Assembly (NCBI GenBank): GCA_026874595.1
Contig: CM049321.1
Location: forward strand, 19,624,979 to 19,688,978
Direction: 5' to 3'
From: Sipunculus nudus
Taxonomy: Eukaryota > Annelida > Sipuncula > Golfingiida > Sipunculidae
Length of the DNA: 64,000 nt
Below are positions 12,990 to 21,506 of this stretch, one piece after another; positions within the stretch are counted from its first letter, which is position 1, and each line of letters starts with the position of its first letter. The position numbers and the translations under genes are program-made. The notes beneath the pieces are model-generated. The model ran no database searches and was not told the origin of the DNA. It saw nothing but the letters and a program-made list of their open reading frames with translations.

Positions 12990-12996
12990 TTATATA
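12990..12996 (-). promoter_or_regulatory. TATA box of the 12552-12956 ORF
   Basis: On the minus strand the sequence reads TGTATATAACAGG, 34 nt before the ATG. Similar boxes precede four other ORFs in this block. Confidence 0.6.
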
Positions 12997-13016
12997 CACT
13001 TGACAGTTGGGTAGGT

Positions 13017-13245
13017 TGGGAATTCCGTTTCAGAAAAACCCAGAACGTCAGAAATTCCTGGGAAAATCTGAACGCTTGGGAATTCCTGGGAAAAAGCAAA
13101 CAAGTTGGAAATTCCTGTGGAAATCCGAACGCTTCGGAATTCCGCCTCAGGGAAAACCCAACAAATTGGAAATCCCTGAAATCTTGGGAATTCCGCCTCG
13201 GAATCCCCCAACGAGTTGGAAATTCCTCAGAACCAAACGGCTCCT
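13017..13245. repeat. Imperfect 28-33-bp minisatellite with GGAATTCC cores
   Basis: About seven units, each opening with G(G/A)AATTCC(T/G) followed by GGAAAA-like sequence and a GAACGCTTGG, CAAGTTGG or CAAATTGG-type end. Units of about 28 and 32 bases alternate and one is cut to 18. It lies between the promoter of the 12552-12956 ORF and the end of the penton-like gene. The open frames across it on both strands are by-products of the repeat. Confidence 0.8.
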
Positions 13246-13700
13246 TTGAAACTTGTTTGATGTGCTTGACAATGGTTTGTCAGGTGCGCCTTGAAAGTTC
13301 TGGAATCCGGACCGGTGTCTTCGGACTGGCGTAATATGTGGTTTTCCGTATTTTGGACGTCTGCGTGTAATGCGAGATATACACTGTTATTCCCTCATTG
13401 TGTACTCCTGAATACATTTTATTTTCCTTGCAGGTCAGTGGCTTCACACTGTCTGATTCATCATGAGTGAATTAAAAATGTTCTACATTTTCGTATCCTT
13501 TGTCTGTGTTTGACGCTTGCTGTATATCTACGACGTACCCCGCGAGTACAGTTTTCTCTGCAACATTCTTTGTGTTTCAAGTTGAAGTGCATTAGGATGC
13601 ACATATCCCTCGAGCCGTATGTATATTCACAAGGTCGGTTCACTTGCTCTTGCTGCATCTTGAGTTTTCAAACTTCAAAGCACTGTACCACCCGGGGCGG
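13246..13700. other. Inter-ORF stretch in the viral block
   Basis: Intermediate base composition, with no ORF that shows a protein-like pattern. It may be decayed coding or untranslated viral sequence. Confidence 0.4.
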
Positions 13701-13723
13701 CAGCGGTGGTACTGGTAGGAAGG

Positions 13724-14839
13724 TTAATGGTACGTGGCCGTCGATGACAAATGTTCCCGGATGGTGCTGACCGACGCGTTGTTACCGTAACCTGGGTAAT
13801 AGTAGTTCCCGTAATTGATGACGTTGTCTTCCTGCCGGTTCGCGTTAGCTTTCGGCCGCGAATAGACCGTGGCGAGCACACGTTCGGGCCAACTTTCCGC
13901 CACCGCGCTCGGGACGGTTTCGTGGAAGGTATTTGGGTCTGTGAAATAGGTGTGCACTTCTAAAACGGGCTCGTTTTCGTGCGGCCTTAAATGTTGCTGC
14001 AAGACACTTGGGTGTTGGATTTGATTGGCGATATCGCTTGGGCTTTTCGTTTTTATGTCTGACAGGTTATCTGTCTTGTACAATTTCAAAGGGTTCACCT
14101 GGGGAGGGCGTGCCACAGGGGCGCTTTGGTGTCACTGGTCATGAGAAAATTCTGGTCGCACGTTTTCTCGGAATCACGCGGTGTTAACACCTTGTCTTTA
14201 AAACCGAGCATAAAAGCCAGTTTTCTAGACATTTCCAAACGGAACTCGTGGTTGGATTCGTACGCCGGGAAAGCGAACCCCACATTGACGTTCAGTTTGT
14301 CGCTATTTCTTTTGCCGCTGCTGCTGCTGTTATCCCTGTCGTATATTTCAGCGTGTAACCTGACGTTTTCTGATGTCTTTGTGACCGGTACTTGATAAAT
14401 TCAAACCGTCTTTTTGCAACTGGATGCGAGCAAACGCATCGTCTAGAGCTTTCAGCAACCTTAACTTGGGAGAAAATTCCACAGTGTGTTTCGAATTTTT
14501 CGTGTTGATGTTCGTGACCATATACAGTCGGGGGTAATACCCGGGCTCGATGAATGCTTGGGCGGTATATTCTTTGTTTTCCGTTTTGTCCTTGTGGACC
14601 AAACGCACGAAACATTCGTTTTGTTTTCTTGGACGTTGTACCAGGAATCGGTGAACGACAACCGCGTAAGGGCCACTTCCCATCCTCCACCCCCCCCCCT
14701 CCCGGCTGGGGTCCAAGTAGAGGGTGGGTTTCAATTCAAATTGGAACCGGTTCCCTGTTTCCACTGCAATGTACAAGCTGGAGTCCCCTTTTAAATTCAA
14801 GTAAAAGGGTTTCCACTGGGATAGCGTAGGGTCAGCCAT
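13724..14839 (-). pseudogene. Polinton/adintovirus-type penton (minor capsid) protein, broken by frameshifts
   Basis: The minus-strand ATG at 14839 opens MADPTLSQWKPFYLNLKGDS, followed by FQFELKPTLYLDP. That matches the way Polinton minor capsid (penton) proteins begin: FYxxLPSNSS, then a strand-rich stretch. In another frame comes MALTRLSFTDSWYNVQ (14630-14676), which matches the family's WEVGLxEIxYPxSWYNV block. The first frame then resumes (EPGYYPRLYMV). A third frame carries FAFPAYESNHEFRLEMS and LAFMLGF (14280-14200), and ARPPQVNPLKLYKTDNLS (from about 14114) leads to 13724. At least four frame changes are needed, at about 14695, 14600, 14390 and 14110. The first coincides with a run of C. 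The family assignment rests on remembered patterns, not an alignment. Confidence 0.72.
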
Positions 14840-14880
14840 GCCTGTGTCATGCGCAGGTCACACCGCAGTCGTTTGGGGTT

Positions 14881-14887
14881 TTTTATA
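14881..14887 (-). promoter_or_regulatory. TATA box of the penton-like gene
   Basis: TATAAAA on the minus strand, in the context GAGTATAAAAAACC, 42 nt upstream of the ATG at 14839. Confidence 0.65.
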
Positions 14888-15123
14888 CTCTCTATCGCAT
14901 GGCACCGCCAATGCCTCCCTTGGGTCAAGGGAGGCAACAAACAAACAAGAGCAGACCGGTATGGAACACACACAACTTTAACCGTGAACACAACACCCGA
15001 ACGTATGTACAATTTTTTTCAGGGTGAACATGAGAACACATCAGACAGGCAACAAGGTGTGGAACACATAGGATCAATCAAAGTCTTCTGTGACGCTATC
15101 GTAATCGTGGTAGCGGGTACAGT

Positions 15124-15819
15124 TTATCGCAGATTCGACGTGCTTGTGCCAGGGGCAAGTTGCATGTCTTGGATCTTTTCGACGATGTTCTTCCACACGT
15201 CCTTGAAGATGGCAACCCCCTTTTTCGTGGGCAACCTTTTGTGGTTCTTCATGTTGTATCACCATTCACGGATGTGAACGATATCGGTGAATTTGCTGCT
15301 GCACGTCAGGAACAGCGCGCCTTCGTTACGGTCGGCTGGATCGCCCAGCGACAGGTTGAACTTGAATTCTTTGTTGTAGTCGTGGAAGGTCTTGTTAATG
15401 CTGTCGTTGATCAGGCGGATGTTGACGCTCAGTTTGCCCAGTTCTTAGGGGGACAGCAGCAAGCATTTCTCTTTCGACACTTTCCCGGTGCTCGACACGG
15501 CGATTTTCAAGTTTTCACACCGCAGGGTGTGGCGTACCAGCGGTTGTTATCGTTCACGCCCAGGAATACTTTATATTGGGCGCTGTAGTCCTCGGAAGGG
15601 GCTTGGTTTTCGTGCGGTTTGTATGTCCTGATGTTGGTGTTGATCCCAGGGCACAAACCTAGCCCCGAGTCCGTGCGGGGATTGTAAGAACCTGTTCAGT
15701 ACCCAGTAATTTTTCCCCACGGACGCCGTCAAGAATTTAGTAGAATTCAACCCTTGATCGCCTTTAGCGCTCGGGACGAAATACGCTTTAGTGTAATCGG
15801 ACTCTTTGCTGAAAATCAC
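15124..15819 (-). pseudogene. Broken structural-type ORF, probably the continuation of major capsid copy 2
   Basis: Minus-strand segments in shifting frames read FSKESDYTKAYFVPS (about 15810), GKNYWVLNRFLQSP (15690), INTNIRTYKPHENQAPSED (15640), KVFLGVNDNNRWYATP (15570), then LGKLSVNIRLINDSINKTF and FKFNLSLGDPADRNEG (15440-15330), ending LRCTSSK-like and KGVAIFKDVWKNIVEKIQ before a stop at 15124-15126. At least two internal stops and two frame changes are present. The pattern is beta-rich and soluble. It follows major capsid copy 2 without a gap, so it may be the second jelly roll of that gene. It does not show the C-terminal block seen in copy 1, so a separate gene is also possible. Confidence 0.5.
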
Positions 15820-15849
15820 TTTCGATTAATCCCGCCAGTCTTTCATCAT

Positions 15850-16485
15850 GGCCTTTACAGTAGTGTCCGAACTGGAAATCCCGTCGGTATCATTTTTTCT
15901 CCGCGGACCGCCCCCACGCGTATTTTTCTTTGTTCACGCTGTTGTCAATACTGGATTTGACCCTTTTGATGGTTTAGTAATGCTTGTCTTTCGTCATCGT
16001 TACAGGCAAATCGTTGAAATGACCAGGGTAGTCTTAGAACCACCCGGTCATGCCGGACAATCCGGTTTTCTTGAATTCTTTGTTGTACGACAGTAAATTT
16101 TCAAAGTACGCCCTGTACGCGTATACATTGTCTTGCATTGTTGAGTTCGGTACCGCCGAGCCAGAGGTTGATTTGCCGCCAGAGGCTGTGCAAGATATTG
16201 TTGACGGGGGCGATGAAATCTTTCGTGTATTTCTGGCACGGGTACCAGTCGCCCATGAAAATCCCAAGTTTCCCCACCAATGCCGAATTGGCTAAATCAA
16301 TGTACTCGGTCGATTTCCCGCTGACAATAAATTCCACGGGACCTCCTGTTTTGTACGCGGGGGTCAGCGGGTCGACTTTGACCCACCTCCCCTGCACCAC
16401 AGAATCCTGTTTCGTCCCCCCCCCCCCCGTTTGGGGGAAATGAAAATGCCGTTTGTTTGATGATATCGCTCCCAGCGTCTGCCAT
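15850..16485 (-). pseudogene. Major-capsid-like protein copy 2 (double-jelly-roll, Polinton type), frameshifted
   Basis: An ATG at 16485 opens MADAGSDIIKQTAFSFPP. After a 13-base C run (16416-16428) the frame changes to DPLTPAYKTGGPVEFIVSG, STEYIDLANSALVGKLGIF and APVNNILHSLWRQINLWLG. Another frame then gives VYAYRAYFENLLSYNKEF and YPGHFNDLPVTM. The order (GPxEFxxSG, YIDLxNSxLxxKxxI, PVNxxLHSLWxQINxxL, YxYRAYxExLLxY, then xxPGHF) is that of Polinton/Maverick major capsid proteins, often annotated in invertebrates as F54H12.2-like. Stops interrupt it at about 16045 and 15978. A TATA box lies 86 nt upstream. It is a tandem paralogue of the gene at 16586-17194. Confidence 0.78.
16416..16428. repeat. 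13-base C run at a frame break
   Basis: A homopolymer of 13 C (G on the coding strand) exactly where the major-capsid copy 2 frame changes. Similar runs mark frame breaks at 14690-14700 and 17831-17842. Confidence 0.9.
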
Positions 16486-16570
16486 GGCGGAGGAGGGGGG
16501 AGGTATGTGAAATTGGTCGCGTGTACTGTGTGTGTGTATCGGTGTGGCTGTTCTTACCCGCCCCCTTGTC

Positions 16571-16578
16571 CTTATATA
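16571..16578 (-). promoter_or_regulatory. TATA box of major-capsid copy 2
   Basis: The minus strand reads GGTATATAAGGAC, 86 nt before the ATG at 16485 and just after the stop codon of copy 1. Confidence 0.6.
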
Positions 16579-16585
16579 CCATGGT

Positions 16586-17194
16586 TTACGTATACGATTT
16601 CAGGACTCCCTTGTCGTGAACGATCCTCACTTCACCATCTATTTCATAATACACCACCACGATGTCCTGTTTGTTGAGTTTCTTTTCGTCTTTGAACCCG
16701 AGTTCTAAACGCAAGACCCCGACAGTAGGGTCTTGCAGATACTTTAGCGTCGAACGATAACGTCGGTGAGAAATCGAGGGCGAATAAACTGTACCCTTTC
16801 CGGAAATCCTAGTATGTAATGTCCACCCCCAACCCCTTTTTGCTTCCATTTCGTGGCGTAAGGATGGGCGGGTACCGGGTACTTGTATTCTTGGTTGTAC
16901 CCCAATAAGTTTTCCAAGTACGTCCTGTACGGGTACATGTTGTCTTGGGTGTTGAGTTCCGTCTCGTTGAGTTTGATGTTGATTTGCCGTGGATGATGTT
17001 GTTGACGGGCTACACGAAATCCCCAGAGATTTTTAGACACGGGGTCACCCCGTCTTCCCTGAAAATCCCCATTTTCACCACCAGCATAGAATTCACCGAA
17101 TCGATGTTCTTGGACGATTTCCCGCTGATGAAAAATTCTATGGGTCCTCCTGTTTTGTACGACGGGGTGATGATGTCTGTGCTGCGTCGACCAT
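16586..17194 (-). pseudogene. Major-capsid-like protein copy 1, internally deleted
   Basis: The ATG at 17194 lies 47 nt after a TATAAAA box. In one frame it reads TPSYKTGGPIEFFISGK, NIDSVNSMLVVKMGIF and PVNNIIH; in another QINIKLNETEL and YPYRTYLENLLGYNQEY. These are the same N-terminal blocks as copy 2. They are followed after only about 25 residues by a block (KGYSLFALDFSP, then VGVLRLELGF and DIVVVYYEIDGEVRI) that matches the C-terminus of Polinton major capsid proteins (GYxLFAFDLTP ... LRLELxF ... VIVYAEFDxVIEID). The middle of the protein, normally a few hundred residues, is absent. One in-frame stop precedes PVNNIIH. The stop of the C-terminal part is at 16586-16588. Confidence 0.78.
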
Positions 17195-17240
17195 GGTTCT
17201 TGGTTGTGATGTGCCTGGGTTTTGCTGCGCGTGCACGGTC

Positions 17241-17247
17241 TTTTATA
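17241..17247 (-). promoter_or_regulatory. TATA box of major-capsid copy 1
   Basis: TATAAAA on the minus strand, in the context GGCTATAAAAGACC, 47 nt upstream of the ATG at 17194. It overlaps nothing else and lies just past the stop of the small basic ORF. Confidence 0.65.
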
Positions 17248-17263
17248 GCCTTTCAGGTCCACT

Positions 17264-17422
17264 TCACTGCCCCTGCCGGCAGCGGCCATTTTGCTGCTTT
17301 GGCTGTTCCCCACCTCCTCCTCCTCCCCGGGGCCAGTCCAACCCAAGAACACATGGACTTCGTCTTTCACGTTTCGTTTCTGGATATTGATGTTCAAATG
17401 GTCGTTGACGTTTAAAATTCAT
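17264..17422 (-). CDS. Small basic viral-type protein (52 residues)
   Basis: An intact ORF opening MNFKRQRPFEHQYPETKRER. It has a very basic first third with an Arg-rich KRERR cluster, then a Gly-rich run and a GEQPKQQNG tail. An upstream ATG in the same frame (17551) lies before the TATA box, so it is unlikely to be used; the ATG at 17422 is 99 nt downstream of TATAAAA (17521-17527). It sits immediately before major-capsid copy 1, the place where small basic virion or core proteins are often encoded. That role is inferred only from size, charge and position. Confidence 0.55.
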   Translation of the reverse strand: MNFKRQRPFEHQYPETKRERRSPCVLGLDWPRGGGGGGEQPKQQNGRCRQGQ

Positions 17423-17520
17423 TTTGTGTGTGTGGGTGTGTTCCCTATGTCTCTTCTCTTCTTCTTCTCCTGTGCGAACGTCCCTGCGTTTGTGAGTGCC
17501 TGTGCGAGCGCCCAGTCCTC

Positions 17521-17527
17521 TTTTATA
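17521..17527 (-). promoter_or_regulatory. TATA box of the small basic ORF
   Basis: TATAAAA on the minus strand, in the context AACTATAAAAGAGG. It lies between the stop of the upstream gene (17552) and the ATG at 17422. Confidence 0.6.
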
Positions 17528-17551
17528 GTTTGATTCGTTTTTCCCCTCCAC

Positions 17552-18305
17552 TCACGGCGACAGCATGACGCCGTTGAAATACCGGACGGCTACAGGCAGT
17601 AGGAGTTTCAACGGCTCAAGGAGTGTGCTTTTGGGGAAGGCTTGCAACAGCAGGCAGGCGTACCACAACTGCTGCGGCGTGTCGACGCATTCTCGGAAAA
17701 GTTTCACAGTGTTGGAAGGGTTGCTCCATTCCACCGTTCAGGTGGTCATGGCGCCGCTCCACGTCCCGCCCCAGTGCGGGGTTAATAGATCCCGCAACCC
17801 TTGACGCACGATTTAGTAAGGGCGTTGCGTGCCCCCCCCCCCCGAACTGCCCTAAACTTAAAATGGTCCTGTTTCAGTTCTTCCGTGATGCAAGTCAACT
17901 GCTCCATCAGCACGGCCAACGCCAAACACATCAACACCTCCGCGTCGTCCGGGCACTGTTTGAAAAACCCTTTCGTGAACTTTTCGTCGTTTAACAAATC
18001 GCAGACATATTAATGCAGTAATACGTCCCCGTGTTTCCGGAACGCTTCTATGGTCTCGCGGGACAGTACCACGGCGTCCGCGGCGGGAGCAAATGCTGTG
18101 CCGGGGCTCCCGTTTGCACTCCTTTGCTGTCTTTGCCGGTGGCGGGGGCGGCGGCGGCGGCGGCGGCGGCGGGGACAAACGGAGCGGGCGAAGTTTGCGT
18201 CCCCGTGCTCAACCGCACGTTGTAATGATTGATATACGTCGCTTTGTCTTTAAAGACCCACCCAGAGTATAAAACGGGCCGCAAGATGGCGTAGCTGTCA
18301 GTCAT
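17552..18305 (-). pseudogene. Helical viral-type protein of unknown function, frameshifted
   Basis: From an ATG at 18305 (or 18314) the minus strand reads MTDSYAILRPVLYSGWVFKD. An Ala-rich linker encoded by a GCC run follows (18140-18175), then in a second frame FAPAADAVVLSRETIEAFRK. A stop at about 18012 is followed in the same frame by DLLNDEKFTKGFFKQCPDDA and a Leu/Ala-rich helix (LMCLALAVLMEQL). After a C run at 17831-17842 the frame changes again, and the final part reads NTVKLFRECVDTPQQLW and KLLLPVAVRYFNGVMLSP with a stop at 17552. The protein would be about 240 residues, mainly helical. I do not recognise the family. It is the most upstream gene of the continuous block. Confidence 0.55.
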
Positions 18306-19123
18306 TGAAATCATGAAAAAAGTCACCATGCTTGAATTCTAGGCCATTATTCAGTATAATATTTGTCTGACATACGCATTTTAGCTCAAGAAATCTAATG
18401 TGACCATTAAAATGATCATACGTTATATATTTTCTCCAATATCTGACGATGTTGCTCACCAGCCGGCCAGCTGTCAGTGCCGATCACGGATCGCCCCCGG
18501 CAAAGAAAGACTGGATAATTTTAGTCTAGTAGAGCGAGTTTCTCTCTCAAACAAAACGTATGCCTTATTGATGCATCAAATATTATTGTTCTCATTTTTA
18601 AAGTGATAAAATCAAGTATTTTTTTAGATATTCCTAGTTCTAGTGCCGAGGCGTACTGTCAGATTGCATAGGTTTGAAATGGCAGTCGGGGGTCACGTAG
18701 CATTACAACCCCAATGTAAACAATAACAGACTGCATGTGTTTTAGTGGGTGTTGCCTGGTCTTTTGCCTCCACAAAACATAGTGGAATCAGTGTCGTTAC
18801 ATTCAACCTCTTCTTCCACTGAACTGGATTTTTTTCTACTCTTGAAACACCTCATTGGGGCATATATCTGTTTAATTATAAATTCAACTGAAGGACGACT
18901 GCTGATATTATGAACATGTTAAGATGGTAGCATGGAAATATTTTTATTTAGTTTTCATCAAAAACAATCATGAAATATATTATTAATTCAGGATGACCAT
19001 AATTAATTGCAGAAAGCACACAAATCGGAATGACGCTGTCGACTTAACAATTAGATATTATTCATTTTTTAAATAATTTCACAATATATGTTTATGTTAT
19101 GTGTAACAAAACAAATTTATCGC

Positions 19124-19132
<9 letters not shown>

Positions 19133-19154
<22 letters not shown>
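19133..19154. repeat. (AT)n microsatellite
   Basis: About 22 bases of AT repeat. Confidence 0.95.
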
Positions 19155-19155
<1 letters not shown>

Positions 19156-20244
19156 ACTAAAATAACTTATTCTAAATAGTTATCTCAACTTTTCTCTGTG
19201 TTATATAGTGTATGGCGTCCGCATGGTCATTATAAAATGAACACTAGACATGTTCAGTGAATTAATTTTCTAGTCCCTCGCCTTATACCAATAATGTGAA
19301 GAATGCTATTCGTTTATTTTTCCCATCTGTCAGGATCGGGTCACCTATCAGTTGATTTCACGACAAGGGTAAATTCAACAATTTCACGCCATGGAGACTG
19401 TACATCTGATGATTAATAAATGAATTTGCAGCCTCAGAATTTAAACAACATTTCATATTTGACCAATCTCATAAGGATCTGTATTAATCAGATTCATAGT
19501 TTAAGATAGGTCTAATACAAACCCAAAATGATTTACATCATCACAAAAAAATAAGTTGTATAAATATTAACTCAAAGAAAAAGATTATTTTTCAAAATGA
19601 ATGTGGTCTTATATATATGAATCAGGTATGCTGAATAAAGAATGGGTCATGTATACATGTATCGGTAAGTATATGTGTGTGCCGACTATTGTGGAAATAT
19701 TATAAATTATAACATAAATATTTTAAAAATATTTTTTTTATCTGAATAATAAAATGAAGGTTTACCTAATTATCCACTTTAATTAATATTTTCATTTTTT
19801 GCATTGCTAAAATATGTATATTTTTTTTAGCAAAATTGCTAGTTTAACAATGGGCTTCACCATTTTATGAAAACATAGATGTCCAGAATGACAGCTATAA
19901 AATATACCTGGTTTGTCCGTGTAGGTTTCCGGCCCTCACTGGATTATAGCACTTACAAAAAGCCCGTATACATTTTCAAAGAGGTTATGTTATCACCTCT
20001 TTTTCTTTTTTTCTGTCTTTTTCTGTCTATAGCTTCAGTGTAATAAATCTTGATGAAACACAGGTCTTGTGACAAGGAGAGATTTGATTTAATTTTTAAA
20101 GTCGCAGATGCAGTATTCTTTCTGGATCGGTCTTATTTGGTGGACACATATGGCACTATAAACAATTATCCTCATATTTCTTGGCACACACTGATTGATA
20201 CATTCACGTAGGTACACATGTATGTTAATATACATTTACATGTA

Positions 20245-20248
<4 letters not shown>

Positions 20249-20289
<41 letters not shown>
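20249..20289. repeat. (TA)n microsatellite
   Basis: About 41 bases of TA repeat. Confidence 0.95.
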
Positions 20290-20292
<3 letters not shown>

Positions 20293-20687
20293 GAATTCCA
20301 AACTTCGTTTTCTTTTTTGAGGGGGCAGAATTTTCCTCACCCGGACTTAAAACAATCCAATTTCAGTTTTGAACCTTTAAAAAGCCTCCTCTAATATTAC
20401 ATTGCCTCATAAAAAGTAATTGTAATTTTGATCATATACTATAGGCCTACTGCTCGTCATAACCAACTTTCATCTGTATGTGCATGCACGCGTTGAACCT
20501 CTGTGGTGGTACATTGTAACATACAAAAACCGCAATGTCACAATTTTAGCAAATTGCTGAAAATAAAAATACTCATATTCTGTGAGTAATATTTTATTCA
20601 TTTATGCCCATGCAAAGTTGCAACGACACATATCCAGTTTCTATATTTGGTAAAAAATGGGGATATTTCGCGAATGAAGAAGTTGGC

Positions 20688-21089
20688 TTACATGTGGCCG
20701 GTAATATAAAAAATCCAAATCAGGCTATTTAAAATCTGTATGGAGATAATAATGTGTAAATTGAACTTCATTGGTCTTATTAAATATTTGCTCTCAAAAA
20801 ATATTTGGATGACAAAACTCGGGGAATCTTCGATACCACATCTGTCATCATGCACATGGCTTGCTTCCAAACAAAGTCTTGTTTCTGCAAACCCCGCAAG
20901 TGCAGTAAAAAACATCTGTCTTATAATAACTAACGTTTCTACCGTCATGCTGATATACATTTCATGCAAAACTTTCAATGCGTCAGCGGTAATCATACAG
21001 TACGAAAATAGGCCGATGCTGCTGCTGGTCATGTCCATATTTTCACTGCCGGCGGCCATGTTCGTTTTTCCACTGTCACGCGTGGACTG
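20688..21089 (-). CDS. Unassigned minus-strand ORF, possibly a second exon
   Basis: The minus strand has an ATG at 21059 opening MAAGSENMDMTSSSIGLFSY, open to 20688 (123 residues). The same frame is open upstream to a possible acceptor, CTGTAATTACAG, that would start an exon at about 21089. The middle is helical and hydrophobic (TLVIIRQMFFTALAGFAETR), followed by a His/Asp segment. I do not recognise it. It may join the ORF at 21137-21484 through an intron of about 60 nt, or be a separate viral or host ORF. The last 40 residues have AT-rich codons and may not be real coding sequence. Confidence 0.35.
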   Translation of the reverse strand, partial: QSTRDSGKTNMAAGSENMDMTSSSIGLFSYCMITADALKVLHEMYISMTVETLVIIRQMFFTALAGFAETRLCLEASHVHDDRCGIEDSPSFVIQIFFESKYLIRPMKFNLHIIISIQILNSLIWIFYITGHM

Positions 21090-21136
21090 TAATTACAGTA
21101 TGTGACACATATTTAAGTGAATTTCTGTAATGACCA

Positions 21137-21484
21137 CTAACACGCGCCTACCTTCTTCACTTGGTACATCATTTTATAAATTCCTTCAAACACACGTGTT
21201 AAAGAACTAGTGCGTACATCACTCGACTGGCCATGCGGCCGCGAGTAACCCAGTGTCAACATGTGCTCGCGTTTCGAGGTCATGTCATACCGGAAGGCTG
21301 ACGTAATCCCATCATCCAAAGGGAAATCGAAGTTCTTACACTTCGAGCAGCGTTTAGAAAATAAAAATTGATGGTTTATTGCGTTTAACGAGGATACATT
21401 TCTTGTCAAATGCTGTTTATATAATCCTGCACTGCAGTAATCTGCCGAGCTCACACAAGTACATGTGCTTGATAATGTTGCCAA
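21137..21484 (-). CDS. Unassigned Cys-rich minus-strand ORF
   Basis: An open frame of 115 residues starting MATLSSTCTCVSSADYCSAG, with a CSKC motif (residues about 46-49), then FPLDDGITSAFRYDMTSK. It ends shortly after KMMYQVKK, where the DNA reads AAG|GTAGGC, a possible splice donor. The true 3' end may therefore be the next ORF (20688-21089). It is tandem with and downstream of the Pro/Thr-rich ORF on the same strand. No family was recognised; a zinc-binding element is only suggested by the CxxC. Confidence 0.4.
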   Translation of the reverse strand: MATLSSTCTCVSSADYCSAGLYKQHLTRNVSSLNAINHQFLFSKRCSKCKNFDFPLDDGITSAFRYDMTSKREHMLTLGYSRPHGQSSDVRTSSLTRVFEGIYKMMYQVKKVGAC

Positions 21485-21506
21485 ACACCATGTCGCTCCG
21501 CCTCTA

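Larger units (their letters stand above)
18331..20687. other. AT-rich stretch separating two parts of the viral block
   Basis: About 2.3 kb of host-like AT-rich DNA with TA microsatellites (19133-19154 and 20249-20289). No gene, viral motif or ankyrin exon was recognised. It could be a later insertion into the viral element, or it could separate two independent insertions. Confidence 0.6.

Noticed and set aside
13007-13249. ORFs on both strands with a repeating GIP/EFP pattern
   Set aside because: They follow the 28-33-bp minisatellite; the pattern comes from the DNA repeat.
15160-15588. A 142-residue + strand ORF with a protein-like composition (FVVVVEGLVNAVVD)
   Set aside because: The minus strand of the same bases gives ordered structural-protein segments continuous with neighbouring capsid-like sequence; the + ORF is a shadow of it.
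16945-17415. A 156-residue + strand ORF
   Set aside because: Antisense of major-capsid copy 1 and the small basic ORF; no recognisable motif.
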